The position numbers and the translations under genes are program-made. This document shows, in pieces, positions 1-12,149 of a stretch of 64,000 nt of DNA (positions within the stretch are counted from its first letter, which is position 1; the number at the start of each line of letters is the position of its first letter). This stretch comes from Paracoccus ravus (GTDB taxonomy: Bacteria > Pseudomonadota > Alphaproteobacteria > Rhodobacterales > Rhodobacteraceae). Location of the stretch: assembly GCF_004522175.1 (NCBI RefSeq), contig NZ_SDEB01000002.1, forward strand, positions 1-64,000. Direction: 5' to 3'. The notes under the pieces were generated by a model, which saw nothing but the letters and a program-made list of their open reading frames with translations, did no database searches and was not told where the DNA came from.

Positions 1-117
1 GTCGAAAAACTGACCGGCCGATGCCGCAACCCGTTCCTGCGAAAACAGCGGCCGAATTCGAGCCTTCACCTCACGTAGCGAGGACGCCCAAAGCTCAAGC
101 GTCTCTTCGACCGACAA
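1..117 (-). mobile_element. IS701-like transposase, 5' end only (partial)
   Basis: Minus-strand reading from a TTG at 117 gives 39 codons that run off the left edge. The peptide begins MSVEETLELWASSLREVKAR and continues IRPLFSQERVAASAGQFFD. This matches my memory of the N-terminus of IS701-family DDE transposases (LWASSLR-V--RI-PLF-QERVAASA). An in-frame TAG lies just upstream, so TTG is the only plausible start. The rest of the element, including its catalytic residues, lies outside the window, so intactness cannot be judged. No terminal inverted repeat could be identified. Confidence 0.65.
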
Positions 118-548
118 CCCCGCAATCCATGATCCCTAACTTACTCATGGTAGCGCATTGATTCAGATTGAAGCGAAAAATGCAACTGTAATGGAAGGTG
201 TCAGCGTCCCGTCTTGCGCGGGGCCATTCCGGCGATCTCGGCGCATTCGGACCGGACGAATCCACGACCGCCCGCGGCATCATAGGGCCAATCCCTGCAA
301 GCATGGCTCGAGCCCAATGGGCAGCAATTCGCGGCGGGCAATGCCCGCGCATTACGACTGCCCGCGCGATGATACGCAGTGATTTTCCGGTCACGAATGA
401 GGCGATCCCGGTACCAGATTTCCGGCTCAACGGCACTGCTATCTGCGTGCCGATGCGAGAGTTTATCCGCTTGTGCCGCCATGGGCTGCCCGCTGGGCGC
501 GCATATTAAACGCGCGACACGCGCTGCGGGCCTCTTGATGAACATCCG
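118..548. other. Intergenic stretch beside the transposase; no gene supported
   Basis: About 430 bases separate the transposase start from the otnK promoter. Short open frames exist on both strands, but none resembles a known protein and their codon choice is unlike that of the neighbours. The stretch probably contains the outer end of the IS element plus old flanking sequence. The IS boundary and any target-site duplication could not be placed. Confidence 0.4.
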
Positions 549-578
549 TTGACCCGATCCCCCCGCCCGGTTCTATAT
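549..578 (+). promoter_or_regulatory. Candidate sigma70-type promoter of otnK-otnC
   Basis: A TTGACC hexamer (549-554) is followed after 18 bases by CTATAT (573-578). Transcription would begin near 585 and give a short leader, with a GGGAGA ribosome site ahead of the otnK ATG at 606. The site is inferred from the hexamers only. Confidence 0.5.
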
Positions 579-605
579 CGGCCGGGGAAAACGGGAGAGA
601 GATCC

Positions 606-1865
606 ATGGCCATCATCCTCGGTGCGATTGCCGATGATTTCACCGGCGCGACCGATCTGTGCAGCACTTGGGTCAAGGCCGGGCTGCGGGTCGTGCAGAC
701 CATCGGCCTGCCCGCGCCGGATGAGACCCCCGATGCCGATGCGGTGGTGATCGCGCTGAAATCCCGCACCATTCCGCCCACCGAGGCCGTCGCGCAATCC
801 CTCGCCGCGCTGGACTGGTTGCGGTCGCAGGGCGTGCGGCAGATCCTCTTCAAATATTGCTCGACCTTCGATTCGACGCCCCAGGGCAATATCGGCCCGG
901 TGACCGATGCGCTGATGCAGGCGCTGGGGCAAGAGATTGCCGTCATCTCGCCCGCCTTCCCGAAAAATGGCCGCACCATCTACAAGGGTCAGCTTTTCGT
1001 CGGCGACCTGCCCTTGGCCGAAAGCCCGATGAAGGATCACCCGCTGACGCCGATGCGCGACTCAAACCTGATCCGCTTGATGGATGCGCAGGCCTGCGGT
1101 CGAACTGGCCTCATTCCCTTGCAGATCGTCCGGCAGGGCCCCGAGGCGATCCGCGCGGCCTTTGCCACACTTTCCGCGCAGGGCTATCGCTATGCCGTCC
1201 CCGATGCCGTCGAGGATCAGGACATGCTGAGCCTTGGCCGGGCGCTGGCCGATATGCCGCTGGTCACCGGCGGCTCGGCGGTGGGGATGGGCCTGCCCCA
1301 GAACCTGCGCGAGGCCGGGGCCCTGGGGGCGGCGCTTGCCCCTGCCCTCCCTTCGGCCCCCGGTCGCGCCGTCGTGCTTGCGGGAAGCTGCTCGGCGGCG
1401 ACTCGCGCCCAGATCGCCCATGTCGCGCCGCTCTGGCCCGATTACCGAATCGAGATCGACCGTGTCGCGGCGGGCGAGGACATCGCCGCCGAGGCTCTTG
1501 CCTGGGCGCAGGCGCAATCCGGGCCGATCCTGATCCATGGCTCTGCCGATCCCGAAGAAGTCGCCCGCAACCAAAGCCGCTATGGCGTGATGGCGGCTGG
1601 CGAGATGATCGAGCACACGCTTTCCGCGATTGCCCAAGGGCTATTCGCGATCGGTTTTTCGCGTTTCCTCGTCGCCGGGGGCGAAACCTCGGGCGCAGTG
1701 ATCTCGGGCCTTGGGATCAGCGCATTGCAGATCGGCCCCGAGGTCTGCCCTGGCGTTCCATGGTGCGGCGCAAGGGTCGCGGGGCGCGATCTGGCGCTTT
1801 GCCTCAAATCGGGGAATTTCGGCGCGCCCGACATGTTCGTGCAGGCTCTGGAGATGCTGGAATGA
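606..1865 (+). CDS. otnK: 3-oxo-tetronate kinase (four-carbon acid sugar kinase family)
   Basis: Encodes 419 residues of the YgbK/OtnK family (formerly DUF1537). The family phosphorylates 3-oxo-tetronate at O4, before decarboxylation to a triose phosphate. The N-terminus GAIADDFTGATD is the family signature for the sugar-binding domain. The C-terminal nucleotide-binding half contains VAGGETSGAV. ATG 606 is chosen because GGGAGA sits 7-12 bases upstream and the signature follows immediately; an open frame extends further upstream but lacks family sequence. The stop overlaps the otnC start (ATGA), indicating translational coupling. The usual partners (a tetronate dehydrogenase and an isomerase) are not in the window; they may lie beyond the IS element. 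Confidence 0.9.
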   Translation: MAIILGAIADDFTGATDLCSTWVKAGLRVVQTIGLPAPDETPDADAVVIALKSRTIPPTEAVAQSLAALDWLRSQGVRQILFKYCSTFDSTPQGNIGPVTDALMQALGQEIAVISPAFPKNGRTIYKGQLFVGDLPLAESPMKDHPLTPMRDSNLIRLMDAQACGRTGLIPLQIVRQGPEAIRAAFATLSAQGYRYAVPDAVEDQDMLSLGRALADMPLVTGGSAVGMGLPQNLREAGALGAALAPALPSAPGRAVVLAGSCSAATRAQIAHVAPLWPDYRIEIDRVAAGEDIAAEALAWAQAQSGPILIHGSADPEEVARNQSRYGVMAAGEMIEHTLSAIAQGLFAIGFSRFLVAGGETSGAVISGLGISALQIGPEVCPGVPWCGARVAGRDLALCLKSGNFGAPDMFVQALEMLE

Positions 1866-2500
1866 CCGAATCCCGCCAGCGCGATGAGATCGCGCGCCTC
1901 GCGAAATCGCTTTATGATCGTGGGCTGACCTTCGGGTCTTCCGGCAATATCTCGGTCAGGACCGAGGAGGGCTGGCTGATGACGCCGACCGGCTCGAGCA
2001 TGGGGGCGATCGACCCGGCGCGGATCTCGAAGCTCGACGAGGCGGGAAACCTCATTTCGGGGGACAAGCCCACCAAGGAGAGCTTCCTGCATATGGCGAT
2101 GTATCGCCAGCGCCCGCGCGCCGGCGCCATCGTGCATCTGCATTCCACCCATTCGGTCGCGGTCAGCTGCCTGCATGACATCGACCATAGCGATGTGCTG
2201 CCGCCGCTCACTGCCTATTACGTCATGCGAGTCGGCCGCCTGCCGCTGATCCCCTATTTCGCGCCGGGCGATCTGGATCTGGCCAGGGCGGTCGAGGAAA
2301 TGGCCTCGGATCACCATGCCGTGTTGCTGGCAAATCACGGTCCGGTCGTGGCGGGAAAATCGCTCGAAGATGCGGTTTACGCGACCGAAGAGCTTGAAGA
2401 GACGGCAAAGCTTTTTCTGGCCCTGCAGGGGATGCGGACCCGCCCTCTGACCGCGGAACAGGTCGATGACCTGAGGGCACGATTCCCGCGCGATTTTTGA
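1862..2500 (+). CDS. otnC: 3-oxo-tetronate 4-phosphate decarboxylase (class II aldolase/adducin family)
   Basis: Encodes 212 residues of the class II aldolase/adducin fold. It follows otnK with a 4-base ATGA overlap, the usual kinase-decarboxylase pairing, so the likely reaction is decarboxylation of 3-oxo-tetronate 4-phosphate to dihydroxyacetone phosphate. Visible family features are GSSGNIS near residue 25, the zinc-ligand segment IVHLHSTHS around residue 92, and LLANHGP around residue 159 with the third histidine. Related L-fuculose-phosphate and ribulose-5-phosphate aldolases share the fold; the pairing with otnK decides the call. Confidence 0.88.
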   Translation: MTESRQRDEIARLAKSLYDRGLTFGSSGNISVRTEEGWLMTPTGSSMGAIDPARISKLDEAGNLISGDKPTKESFLHMAMYRQRPRAGAIVHLHSTHSVAVSCLHDIDHSDVLPPLTAYYVMRVGRLPLIPYFAPGDLDLARAVEEMASDHHAVLLANHGPVVAGKSLEDAVYATEELEETAKLFLALQGMRTRPLTAEQVDDLRARFPRDF

Positions 2501-2664
2501 TGTGGACGGATCGAAATGCGGGGGCTAGAACCTGCCCCCTCGACCGCTGGCGAGATCGCCGGATTGGGTCAAAAGCCGCGCGTGCGCAGGGGCGCTGCGC
2601 GCTTATCCGCATCTGGGGCAGAGAATCATCTGTTATCCGATCCGGTCTGAGTTCTGCATTTAGA

Positions 2665-2711
2665 CCACAAGATATGGGTAGCGAAGCCCTTTCAATGTCT
2701 ATATACTGGGG
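2665..2711 (+). promoter_or_regulatory. Tandem candidate NrdR boxes at the nrdHIEF promoter
   Basis: The 378-base gap 2501-2878 holds no gene. Two 16-base sites resemble the NrdR box (consensus acaCaAtATaTaGtgT): CCACAAGATATGGGTA at 2665-2680 and TGTCTATATACTGGGG at 2696-2711. Their starts are exactly 31 bp apart, three helical turns, the spacing known for NrdR box pairs. The second site covers a good -10 hexamer, TATACT (2702-2707), so NrdR with (d)ATP would block RNA polymerase. No convincing -35 was seen. A short G/C hairpin at 2520-2539 lies nearer otnC but has no U-tract. Confidence 0.6.
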
Positions 2712-2878
2712 GAACGCGCCGACGAGAGGATGCGATTTCGAAAGAAATCCGGTCGAATCTCAGACGCGAATGTAACTGTAGGTAGTTCATGAATGACTGG
2801 TTCCGGCGAGCACTTCCGCGGGATTTCCGGTCATCGTCGTTGCCTGCAGAACCGTGACAAAGAAAAGGGACCAGAGGC

Positions 2879-3100
2879 ATGAGCATCACCGTCTATTCCA
2901 AACCAGCCTGCGTGCAATGCACGGCGACCACGCGCGCGCTTGATGCCCGTGGTCTGGCCTATGACGTCGTGGATCTGACCGAGGATGACGCCGCCATGCA
3001 GATGGTCACCTCGCTCGGCTATCGCCAGGCCCCGGTCGTCATCGCCGGCGAAGAACATTGGGCGGGCTTCCGTCCGGACATGATCGGCCGCCTCTCCTGA
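2879..3100 (+). CDS. nrdH: Glutaredoxin-like NrdH redoxin
   Basis: Encodes 73 residues with a CVQC redox pair at positions 11-14, the NrdH form of the glutaredoxin active site. NrdH reduces the class Ib ribonucleotide reductase and is itself reduced by thioredoxin reductase. The C-terminal part with WAGFRPD is typical of NrdH. It is the first gene of nrdHIEF and starts at an ATG behind AGAGG. nrdI begins 7 bases after its stop. Confidence 0.95.
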   Translation: MSITVYSKPACVQCTATTRALDARGLAYDVVDLTEDDAAMQMVTSLGYRQAPVVIAGEEHWAGFRPDMIGRLS

Positions 3101-3107
3101 GGTCGCG

Positions 3108-3505
3108 ATGGGCGGGCTGGTCTATTTCTCTTCGGCATCAGGCAATACCGCGCGCTTCGTCGCGCGGCTGGGCTACGATGCGGAGCGAATCCCGGCCTCG
3201 CCCGCCGAGGCGATGCCCGAGCCGGCCTCGCCCTATGTGCTGATCTGCCCGACTTTTGCCGATGGCGAGGGTCGGGGTGCCGTGCCGAAACAGGTGATCC
3301 GCTTCCTGAACGATCCTGCCCGCCGCGCGGCTCTGCGCGGTGTGATCGCCGGAGGCAATCGGAATTTCGGCACGACCTTCGCCCTCGCGGGCAAGGTCAT
3401 CTCTGACAAATGCAATATCCCGCTGCTTTATCGCTTCGAACTGGCGGGAACCGATCTTGATGTTGCCCGCGTGCAGTCGGGCCTTGAAAAATTCTGGGGG
3501 ACAGA

Positions 3506-3524
<19 letters not shown>
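3108..3524 (+). CDS. nrdI: Flavodoxin-like NrdI, class Ib reductase activation
   Basis: Encodes 138 residues. NrdI is a flavodoxin-like protein that supplies the oxidant used to assemble the dimanganese-tyrosyl radical cofactor of NrdF. The N-terminal [15 protein letters not shown] is the FMN phosphate-binding loop. [16 protein letters not shown] and GGNRNFG are further NrdI hallmarks. The start ATG lies 7 bases after nrdH. The 3' end overlaps nrdE by 19 bases, so nrdE is probably translationally coupled. Confidence 0.95.
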
Positions 3525-6677
<3,153 letters not shown>

Positions 6678-6682
6678 TCCTG

Positions 6683-6714
6683 ACGCCCGCCGCTTTCGGC
6701 GGGCGTTTTCTTTT
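6683..6714 (+). terminator. Intrinsic terminator of nrdHIEF
   Basis: Arms GCCCGCCG (6685-6692) and CGGCGGGC (6697-6704) pair around a CTTT loop, extended by two further base pairs. TTTTCTTTT follows at 6706-6714. Stem and U-tract make this one of the clearest Rho-independent terminators in the window. Confidence 0.9.
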
Positions 6715-6732
6715 GAATGGCGGTTTCTTTCG

Positions 6733-7413
6733 ATGCTCAAGATGACCTTGCTGACCGGCCGAGTGGCCCCTCTGCCCGGCTCGGCCCGGCTGAGCGGCAT
6801 TGCCAAATCCCCGGTGGATCGGACCTTGCAGCTTGGCCCCACTGGTCTCGAGGGCGACGAGCAAGCCGATCTGCGCGTGCATGGCGGCATCGAAAAGGCC
6901 GTGCATCACTACCCGCGTGAGCATTATGCCGATTGGCAGGCCGATCTGGGTCCGCTGCCCCTTCTGGCCGCGCCGGGGGCTTTTGGCGAGAATATCTCGA
7001 CGCTTGGGCTCATCGAAACAAGTGTGGCGGTGGGCGATATCTTTCGGATGGGAAGTGCGCTGGTGCAGGTCAGTCAGGGTCGCCAGCCCTGCTGGAAGCT
7101 GACCCAGCGCCTTGGCGTGCCGGACATGGCGCGGCGCGTGCAGGGTTCTGGCCGCACCGGCTGGTATTACCGCGTGCTTGAGCCCGGTCTTGTCGCGCCG
7201 GAAGACGCGCTGGAACTGGTCGAGCGCATCGCCCCGGATTGGAGCCTGCATCGCATCTGGCACGCTTTCTATATCGACCGGATGAATGCAGCCGAATTGC
7301 GCGGCATCGCGGATCTTGAGGTGCTGGCCGAGAACTGGCGGCGCTACGCGCAGAACCGGCTAGACAGCGGCCGCATCGAGGATTGGACACGTCGATTGAA
7401 GGGCAGCGCATGA
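6733..7413 (+). CDS. MOSC-domain protein, YiiM type
   Basis: Encodes 226 residues with the MOSC beta-barrel followed by the C-terminal helical extension seen in YiiM. YiiM-type proteins bind molybdenum cofactor and reduce N-hydroxylated substrates such as 6-hydroxylaminopurine. PGAFGENIST and GRQPCWKL are visible; Cys120 in the latter is the expected molybdenum ligand. The ATG at 6733 has no strong ribosome site. The stop overlaps the pdxY start (ATGA), so the two genes are probably cotranscribed, but a functional link is not obvious. Confidence 0.8.
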   Translation: MLKMTLLTGRVAPLPGSARLSGIAKSPVDRTLQLGPTGLEGDEQADLRVHGGIEKAVHHYPREHYADWQADLGPLPLLAAPGAFGENISTLGLIETSVAVGDIFRMGSALVQVSQGRQPCWKLTQRLGVPDMARRVQGSGRTGWYYRVLEPGLVAPEDALELVERIAPDWSLHRIWHAFYIDRMNAAELRGIADLEVLAENWRRYAQNRLDSGRIEDWTRRLKGSA

Positions 7414-8246
7414 CCCCGCCGCTGGTGATTTCGGTGCAAAGTCAGGTCGTGATGGGCCATGTCGGAAACTCTGCCGCGGTCTTTCCGATGCAGGCGGCCG
7501 GGCTGGAGGTGGCACAAATCCCGACCGTGGTGTTTTCCAATACGCCCGACTATCCGACGCTTCGCGGTCGCGCGATGCCAGCCGATTTCTTTGCCGATCT
7601 TATTCAAGGCGTTTGGGAGCGCGGTCTGCCGCAACGCGCAAGCGTCATCCTTAGTGGCTATATCGGCTCGATCGAGGTCGGCTTGATGCTGTCCGAACTT
7701 GTCGCCAAGGCCAAGGAGGCAAATCCCGACCTGATCTATTTCTGCGATCCGGTCATGGGAGACGAGGTTCCCGGCCTTTATGTCCCGGTCGCGATCGCCG
7801 ATATCTTGCGCGACGAACTGCTGCCGCAGGCCGATATCGCCTCGCCCAACCCGTTCGAGATCGCCTATCTGACCGGCCAGCCCATCGAGACGCTGGCCGA
7901 CCTGCCCCGCGCCGCAAAATCGCTGGGAATGTCTCCGGGAGCCAGCCTGATTGCCACCGGATGTCAGTTGGTGGAAACCGAAGCAGGGATGCTCGAAAGC
8001 GTCGTCTTGGGGCCGGACGGGATCAGCCGACACCCAACGGCGCGCCTGCCTGTCGCGCTGGCAGGCACAGGAGATCTGTTCGCGGGACTGGTAGTCGCCG
8101 CCCGGGCGCGTGGCCGAAATCTGGCGGCGGCGGTCGAATTCGCGCAAGCACAGACCTCGCGCGCCTTGACTTGCGCCGCGCGCCTCGGCGCGAAAGAGGT
8201 GGTCCTGTCAGACCCCGAGTTCCGCGCCACGCTCTTGACGCTTTAG
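7410..8246 (+). CDS. pdxY: Pyridoxal kinase
   Basis: Encodes 278 residues of the ribokinase superfamily, PdxY/PdxK branch. The protein phosphorylates pyridoxal with ATP in the vitamin B6 salvage pathway. VISVQSQVVMGHVGN at the start, FCDPVMGD near residue 111 and the anion-hole motif GTGD at 219-222 (Asp222 as catalytic base) are all present. ATG 7410 overlaps the stop of the MOSC gene. Its own TAG stop overlaps the tex stop on the other strand by 4 bases, leaving no room for a terminator. Confidence 0.88.
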   Translation: MTPPLVISVQSQVVMGHVGNSAAVFPMQAAGLEVAQIPTVVFSNTPDYPTLRGRAMPADFFADLIQGVWERGLPQRASVILSGYIGSIEVGLMLSELVAKAKEANPDLIYFCDPVMGDEVPGLYVPVAIADILRDELLPQADIASPNPFEIAYLTGQPIETLADLPRAAKSLGMSPGASLIATGCQLVETEAGMLESVVLGPDGISRHPTARLPVALAGTGDLFAGLVVAARARGRNLAAAVEFAQAQTSRALTCAARLGAKEVVLSDPEFRATLLTL

Positions 8247-10546
8247 GGTTTTTTCAGCGCGTTCAACAGGGCCGCCCCAAGTGCCCCCGGCGTCGAGGAT
8301 GCCGCGGGCTGCGCGGTTTTCGGGCCGCGCACGGGTTGGGATTTGGGGCTGCGCTCTGCCTGCGCCTCGCGGGCGCTGGTCCCGCCATCCTTGCGCATGG
8401 TCAGGCCGATACGCTTTCTGGGCACGTCCACCTCGGTCACGCGGACGCGGACCACGTCGCCGACCTTCACGACCTCATTGGGGTCCTTGACGAAGCGGTC
8501 GGCCAATTGGCTGATATGGACAAGACCGTCTTGATGCACCCCGATATCGACGAAGGCGCCGAAGGCCGCGACATTGGTGACCGTGCCTTCCAGCGACATG
8601 CCGGGCTTGAGGTCTTTGATATCCTCGACACCCTCGGCAAAGCTCGCGGTGACGAAGCTCGGGCGCGGGTCCCGGCCGGGCTTTTCCAGTTCCGACAGAA
8701 TGTCGCGGATGGTCGGCAAACCGAAGCTGTCGTCGACGAATTGCTCGGCTCGGATGCCCTTTAACGCGGCAGCATCGCCCATGATCTGGCGGATGTCGCG
8801 CCCGCAAGCCGCGACGATCTTGCGGGCAACGCCATAAGCCTCGGGGTGGACGGAGGAGGCATCCAGCGGCTCTTTCCCGTCGCGGATACGCAGGAACCCC
8901 GCACATTGTTCAAAGGCGCGCGGTCCCAGCCCCGCCACCTTTTTCAGCGCCGCGCGCGAGGCAAAGGCCCCCTTGGCATCGCGGTAAGCGACAATGTTTT
9001 GCGCCAGCGACGGGCCAAGCCCCGCGACATGGGAAAGCAGCGGCGCTGAGGCAGTGTTCAGATCGACGCCGACCGCGTTCACCGCATCTTCGACCACTGC
9101 TTCGAGCGTTTTCGCAAGCTGGCGCTGGTCCACGTCATGCTGATACTGGCCGACGCCGATGGATTCCGGCGGCACTTTGACCAGTTCCGCCAGCGGGTCC
9201 TGAAGACGGCGGGCAATCGACACCGCGCCGCGCAGCGACACGTCCAGATCGGGGAATTCCTTCGCCGCGAGTTCCGAGGCCGAATAGACCGAGGCCCCTG
9301 CCTCGCTGACGATGACCTTGACCGGGGCTTTCACCCCTGCGGGCAGGCGCTTCAAGACATCGGCCACCATACGTTCGGTTTCACGGCTCGCGGTGCCATT
9401 GCCGATGGCGATCAGTTCGACCTTGTGGCGCAGGATTGTCGCGGCCAGCGCCGCCTCGGCGCCGCGCAGGTCGTTCTTGGGCTGGAAGGGGTAAAGCGTC
9501 GCCGTGTCCAAAAGCTTGCCGGTCGCATCGACCACGGCCAGCTTGACGCCCGTGCGGATGCCCGGATCAAGCCCGATGGTCACGCGCGGCCCGGCGGGCG
9601 AGGCCAACAGCAAGTCTTTCAAATTGCGGCCAAAAACCCGGATTGCCTCGGCATGGGCGCGGGTCCGCAGATCGGTGAGCAGATCGATATACATCGTATT
9701 CGAAAGCCGCACCCGCCACGCCCAGCCCGCGACTTTGCGCAACCATTGATCGCCCGGAGCCTGTCCGAGATTTCCCAGTGAAGCGGCGACGATACCTTCG
9801 GCCCGCGCCGCGCCGGTTTCCGGCTCGGGGGCGATCTCGATTGTCAGAACCTCCTCCTTGGCAGCGCGCAGGATCGCCAAGGCGCGGTGGCCGGGAATGG
9901 CGGACCATTTCTCGGTATGGTCAAAATAATCGCTGAATTTCGCGCCTTCGGCTTCTTTGCCCGGCGTGACCCTCGCGGTGATCTGGGCATCGGTCTGCAT
10001 GAACCCGCGCAGACGCCCCAGAAGATCGGCATTTTCGGAAAGCTCTTCGACCAGAATATCGCGCGCGCCGTCCAGCGCGGCCTTTTGATCGGCGACATTC
10101 TCGGTCAGGTAGCTGGCCGCCAGCGCCGCCGGACCTGCCCCACGATTGTCCTGAATGGCGCGCAAAAGCGGCTCTAACCCGTTTTCCCGCGCGATCATCG
10201 CCTTGGTGCGGCGCTTGGGCTTATAGGGCAGGTAGATATCTTCCAGCGTGGCCTTGGTTTCGGCCCCGACAATGGCGCGGGTCAACTCATCCGTCAGCTT
10301 GCCCTGCCCCTTGATCGATTCAAGAATCGCCTTCCTGCGGGCCTCAAGCTCGCGCAGATAGGCCAGCCTTTCCGCGAGATTGCGCAGCTGCGTATCGTCA
10401 AGCCCGCCGGTCACTTCTTTGCGGTAACGGGCGACGAAAGGCACCGTCGCACCGCCATCCAGAAGCTCGGTCGCCGCTGCAACTTGCGCCGCAGAAGCAT
10501 TGATTTCATTGGCAATCGTACGGGCGATCCGGTCGGTGGTGTCCAT
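8243..10546 (-). CDS. tex: Tex-family RNA-binding transcription accessory protein
   Basis: Encodes 767 residues, standard Tex length. Visible in order are the helical N-terminal region, a YqgF-like RNase H fold around VTIGLDPGIRTGVKLAVVD, helix-hairpin-helix segments (GVDLNTASAPLLSHVAGLGP and the following KVAGLGPRAFEQCAGFLRI), and a C-terminal S1 domain (EGTVTNVAAFGAFVDIGVHQ). An Ala/Pro-rich tail follows. Tex binds nucleic acid and affects transcription and stress tolerance. ATG 10546 is preferred because GGAG lies just upstream. The 62-base gap from uxaA suggests it could receive readthrough from the sugar-acid operon. Confidence 0.95.
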   Translation of the reverse strand: MDTTDRIARTIANEINASAAQVAAATELLDGGATVPFVARYRKEVTGGLDDTQLRNLAERLAYLRELEARRKAILESIKGQGKLTDELTRAIVGAETKATLEDIYLPYKPKRRTKAMIARENGLEPLLRAIQDNRGAGPAALAASYLTENVADQKAALDGARDILVEELSENADLLGRLRGFMQTDAQITARVTPGKEAEGAKFSDYFDHTEKWSAIPGHRALAILRAAKEEVLTIEIAPEPETGAARAEGIVAASLGNLGQAPGDQWLRKVAGWAWRVRLSNTMYIDLLTDLRTRAHAEAIRVFGRNLKDLLLASPAGPRVTIGLDPGIRTGVKLAVVDATGKLLDTATLYPFQPKNDLRGAEAALAATILRHKVELIAIGNGTASRETERMVADVLKRLPAGVKAPVKVIVSEAGASVYSASELAAKEFPDLDVSLRGAVSIARRLQDPLAELVKVPPESIGVGQYQHDVDQRQLAKTLEAVVEDAVNAVGVDLNTASAPLLSHVAGLGPSLAQNIVAYRDAKGAFASRAALKKVAGLGPRAFEQCAGFLRIRDGKEPLDASSVHPEAYGVARKIVAACGRDIRQIMGDAAALKGIRAEQFVDDSFGLPTIRDILSELEKPGRDPRPSFVTASFAEGVEDIKDLKPGMSLEGTVTNVAAFGAFVDIGVHQDGLVHISQLADRFVKDPNEVVKVGDVVRVRVTEVDVPRKRIGLTMRKDGGTSAREAQAERSPKSQPVRGPKTAQPAASSTPGALGAALLNALKKP

Positions 10547-10608
10547 CGTCAGGCTCCTCAAGTTCGGAGGAATGTCATAGCCTGCGATGTCCCTTGCGCC
10601 AAGCCCGA

Positions 10609-12138
10609 TCAGGTCACGATGCCGATCTGCCAAGGCACGAATTCATCCTGCCCATAGCCCAGCAGTTCACTTTTCGATTTCACCCCCGAGGCGCAGTCGA
10701 TCATCATGCGGAAGATCACCTCGCCCAGTTCCTCGATGGTGGCCTCGCCCTCGATGATGGTGCCGCAATTGAGGTCCATATCGTCCTCTTGCCGCCGCCA
10801 CGTCGCCGTATTGGTCGAAAATTTCAGCGACGGCGCCGGCACGCAGCCAAAGGCCGAGCCGCGACCGGTGGTGAAGCAGATCAGATTTGCCCCCGAGGCC
10901 ACCTGCCCCGTCGCCGAAACCGGATCGTAGCCGGGGCTATCCATGAAGACCATGCCGTGTTCGGTCACCGGCTCGGCATATTCATAGACCCCGCGCAGGT
11001 TGGTGGTCCCGGCCTTGGCGACTGCGCCCAGCGACTTCTCAAGGATCGTGGTCAGCCCGCCGACCTTGTTCCCGGCCGAAGGGTTGTTGTTCATCTCGGC
11101 CCCGCCGCGGGCGGTGTGTTCCTTCCACCAGTCGATGCGGGCGATCAGCTTTTCGCCGACCTCCTGCGTCTCGGCGCGGCGGGTCAGCAGGTGTTCTGCG
11201 CCATAGATTTCGGGCGTCTCCGACAGGATCGCCGTGCCGCCATGGCTGACGAGGATATCGACGGCATGGCCGAGCGCCGGGTTCGCGGTGATGCCGGAAT
11301 AGCCGTCGGAACCGCCGCATTGCAGGCCCACGACCAGTTCCGAGACCGGCACCGGCTCGCGCGTCACGGCATTGGCTGCCGCGAGCATGTCTTTGATCTG
11401 GGCAATGCCATGCTCGATGGTCTTGGTCGTGCCGCCTTGGTCCTGAATGGTAAAGGCTTTCAGCTTGGCCCCCTCGGCCAGACCGCCTTGCGCCATGATA
11501 TCCGCGATCTGGTTCGTCTCGCAGCCAAGCCCGATGAACAGCACGGCGGCGAAATTCGGATGCGTGGCAAAGCCCGAGAGCGTCCGGCGCACGATCCGCA
11601 TGGATTCGCTTTTGCCATCCACCGCGCAGCCGATGCCGTGGGTCAGCGCCACGACCCCATCGACATTCGGAAAATCGGCCAGAGCCTCGGGGCGGATATC
11701 GCGGCGGAAGTGATCTGCGATCGAGCGCACCACCCGCGCCGAGCAATTCACCGAGGAAATGATCCCGATATAATTCCGCGTCGCGATCCGCCCGTCAGGA
11801 CGACGATATCCCATGAAGGTCATCGGTTCGTTCGCCGGAGCCGTGGGCCGGGCATCGACGCCGATGGCGTGATCCATCTCAACATCGGTCATGGCGAGGT
11901 TATGGACATGGATATGCTCGCCTGCCCGGATCAGGGTCGAGGCCAACCCGATGATCTGGTTGTAGCGGCGCACCGCCTCGCCCGCCGCGATGTCGCGCGT
12001 GGCGATCTTGTGGCCGGGAGGGATGTCGCCAAGCGTGGTAATGCCTTCCTCGGGCAGGCTCGTTCCTGCGGGGATCGGTTGCGTGGCGATGACGACATCG
12101 TCTTCAGGCCGCAGGCGGATGATGCGTGGCGCTGTCAT
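10609..12138 (-). CDS. uxaA: Altronate dehydratase family protein (UxaA)
   Basis: Encodes 509 residues of the altronate/galactarate dehydratase family. An N-terminal SAF domain (roughly residues 1-90) is followed by the catalytic region with GYRRPDGRIATRNYIGI, VALTHGIGC, GLGCETNQ and GLQCGGSDGYSGITANPA. UxaA dehydrates D-altronate to 2-keto-3-deoxygluconate. The gene is last in the TRAP/uxu operon, 11 bases after the zinc dehydrogenase stop. A related aldarate dehydratase activity cannot be excluded from sequence alone. ATG 12138 is preferred; the longer frame upstream overlaps the neighbouring gene. Confidence 0.9.
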   Translation of the reverse strand: MTAPRIIRLRPEDDVVIATQPIPAGTSLPEEGITTLGDIPPGHKIATRDIAAGEAVRRYNQIIGLASTLIRAGEHIHVHNLAMTDVEMDHAIGVDARPTAPANEPMTFMGYRRPDGRIATRNYIGIISSVNCSARVVRSIADHFRRDIRPEALADFPNVDGVVALTHGIGCAVDGKSESMRIVRRTLSGFATHPNFAAVLFIGLGCETNQIADIMAQGGLAEGAKLKAFTIQDQGGTTKTIEHGIAQIKDMLAAANAVTREPVPVSELVVGLQCGGSDGYSGITANPALGHAVDILVSHGGTAILSETPEIYGAEHLLTRRAETQEVGEKLIARIDWWKEHTARGGAEMNNNPSAGNKVGGLTTILEKSLGAVAKAGTTNLRGVYEYAEPVTEHGMVFMDSPGYDPVSATGQVASGANLICFTTGRGSAFGCVPAPSLKFSTNTATWRRQEDDMDLNCGTIIEGEATIEELGEVIFRMMIDCASGVKSKSELLGYGQDEFVPWQIGIVT

Positions 12139-12149
12139 GGCTTCGCTCC

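Noticed and set aside
118-548. Several 70-115 codon frames on both strands beside the transposase
   Set aside because: They overlap one another, lack ribosome sites and resemble no protein.
2520-2539. GGGGGC/GCCCCC hairpin after otnC as a terminator
   Set aside because: The stem is only six base pairs and no U-run follows.
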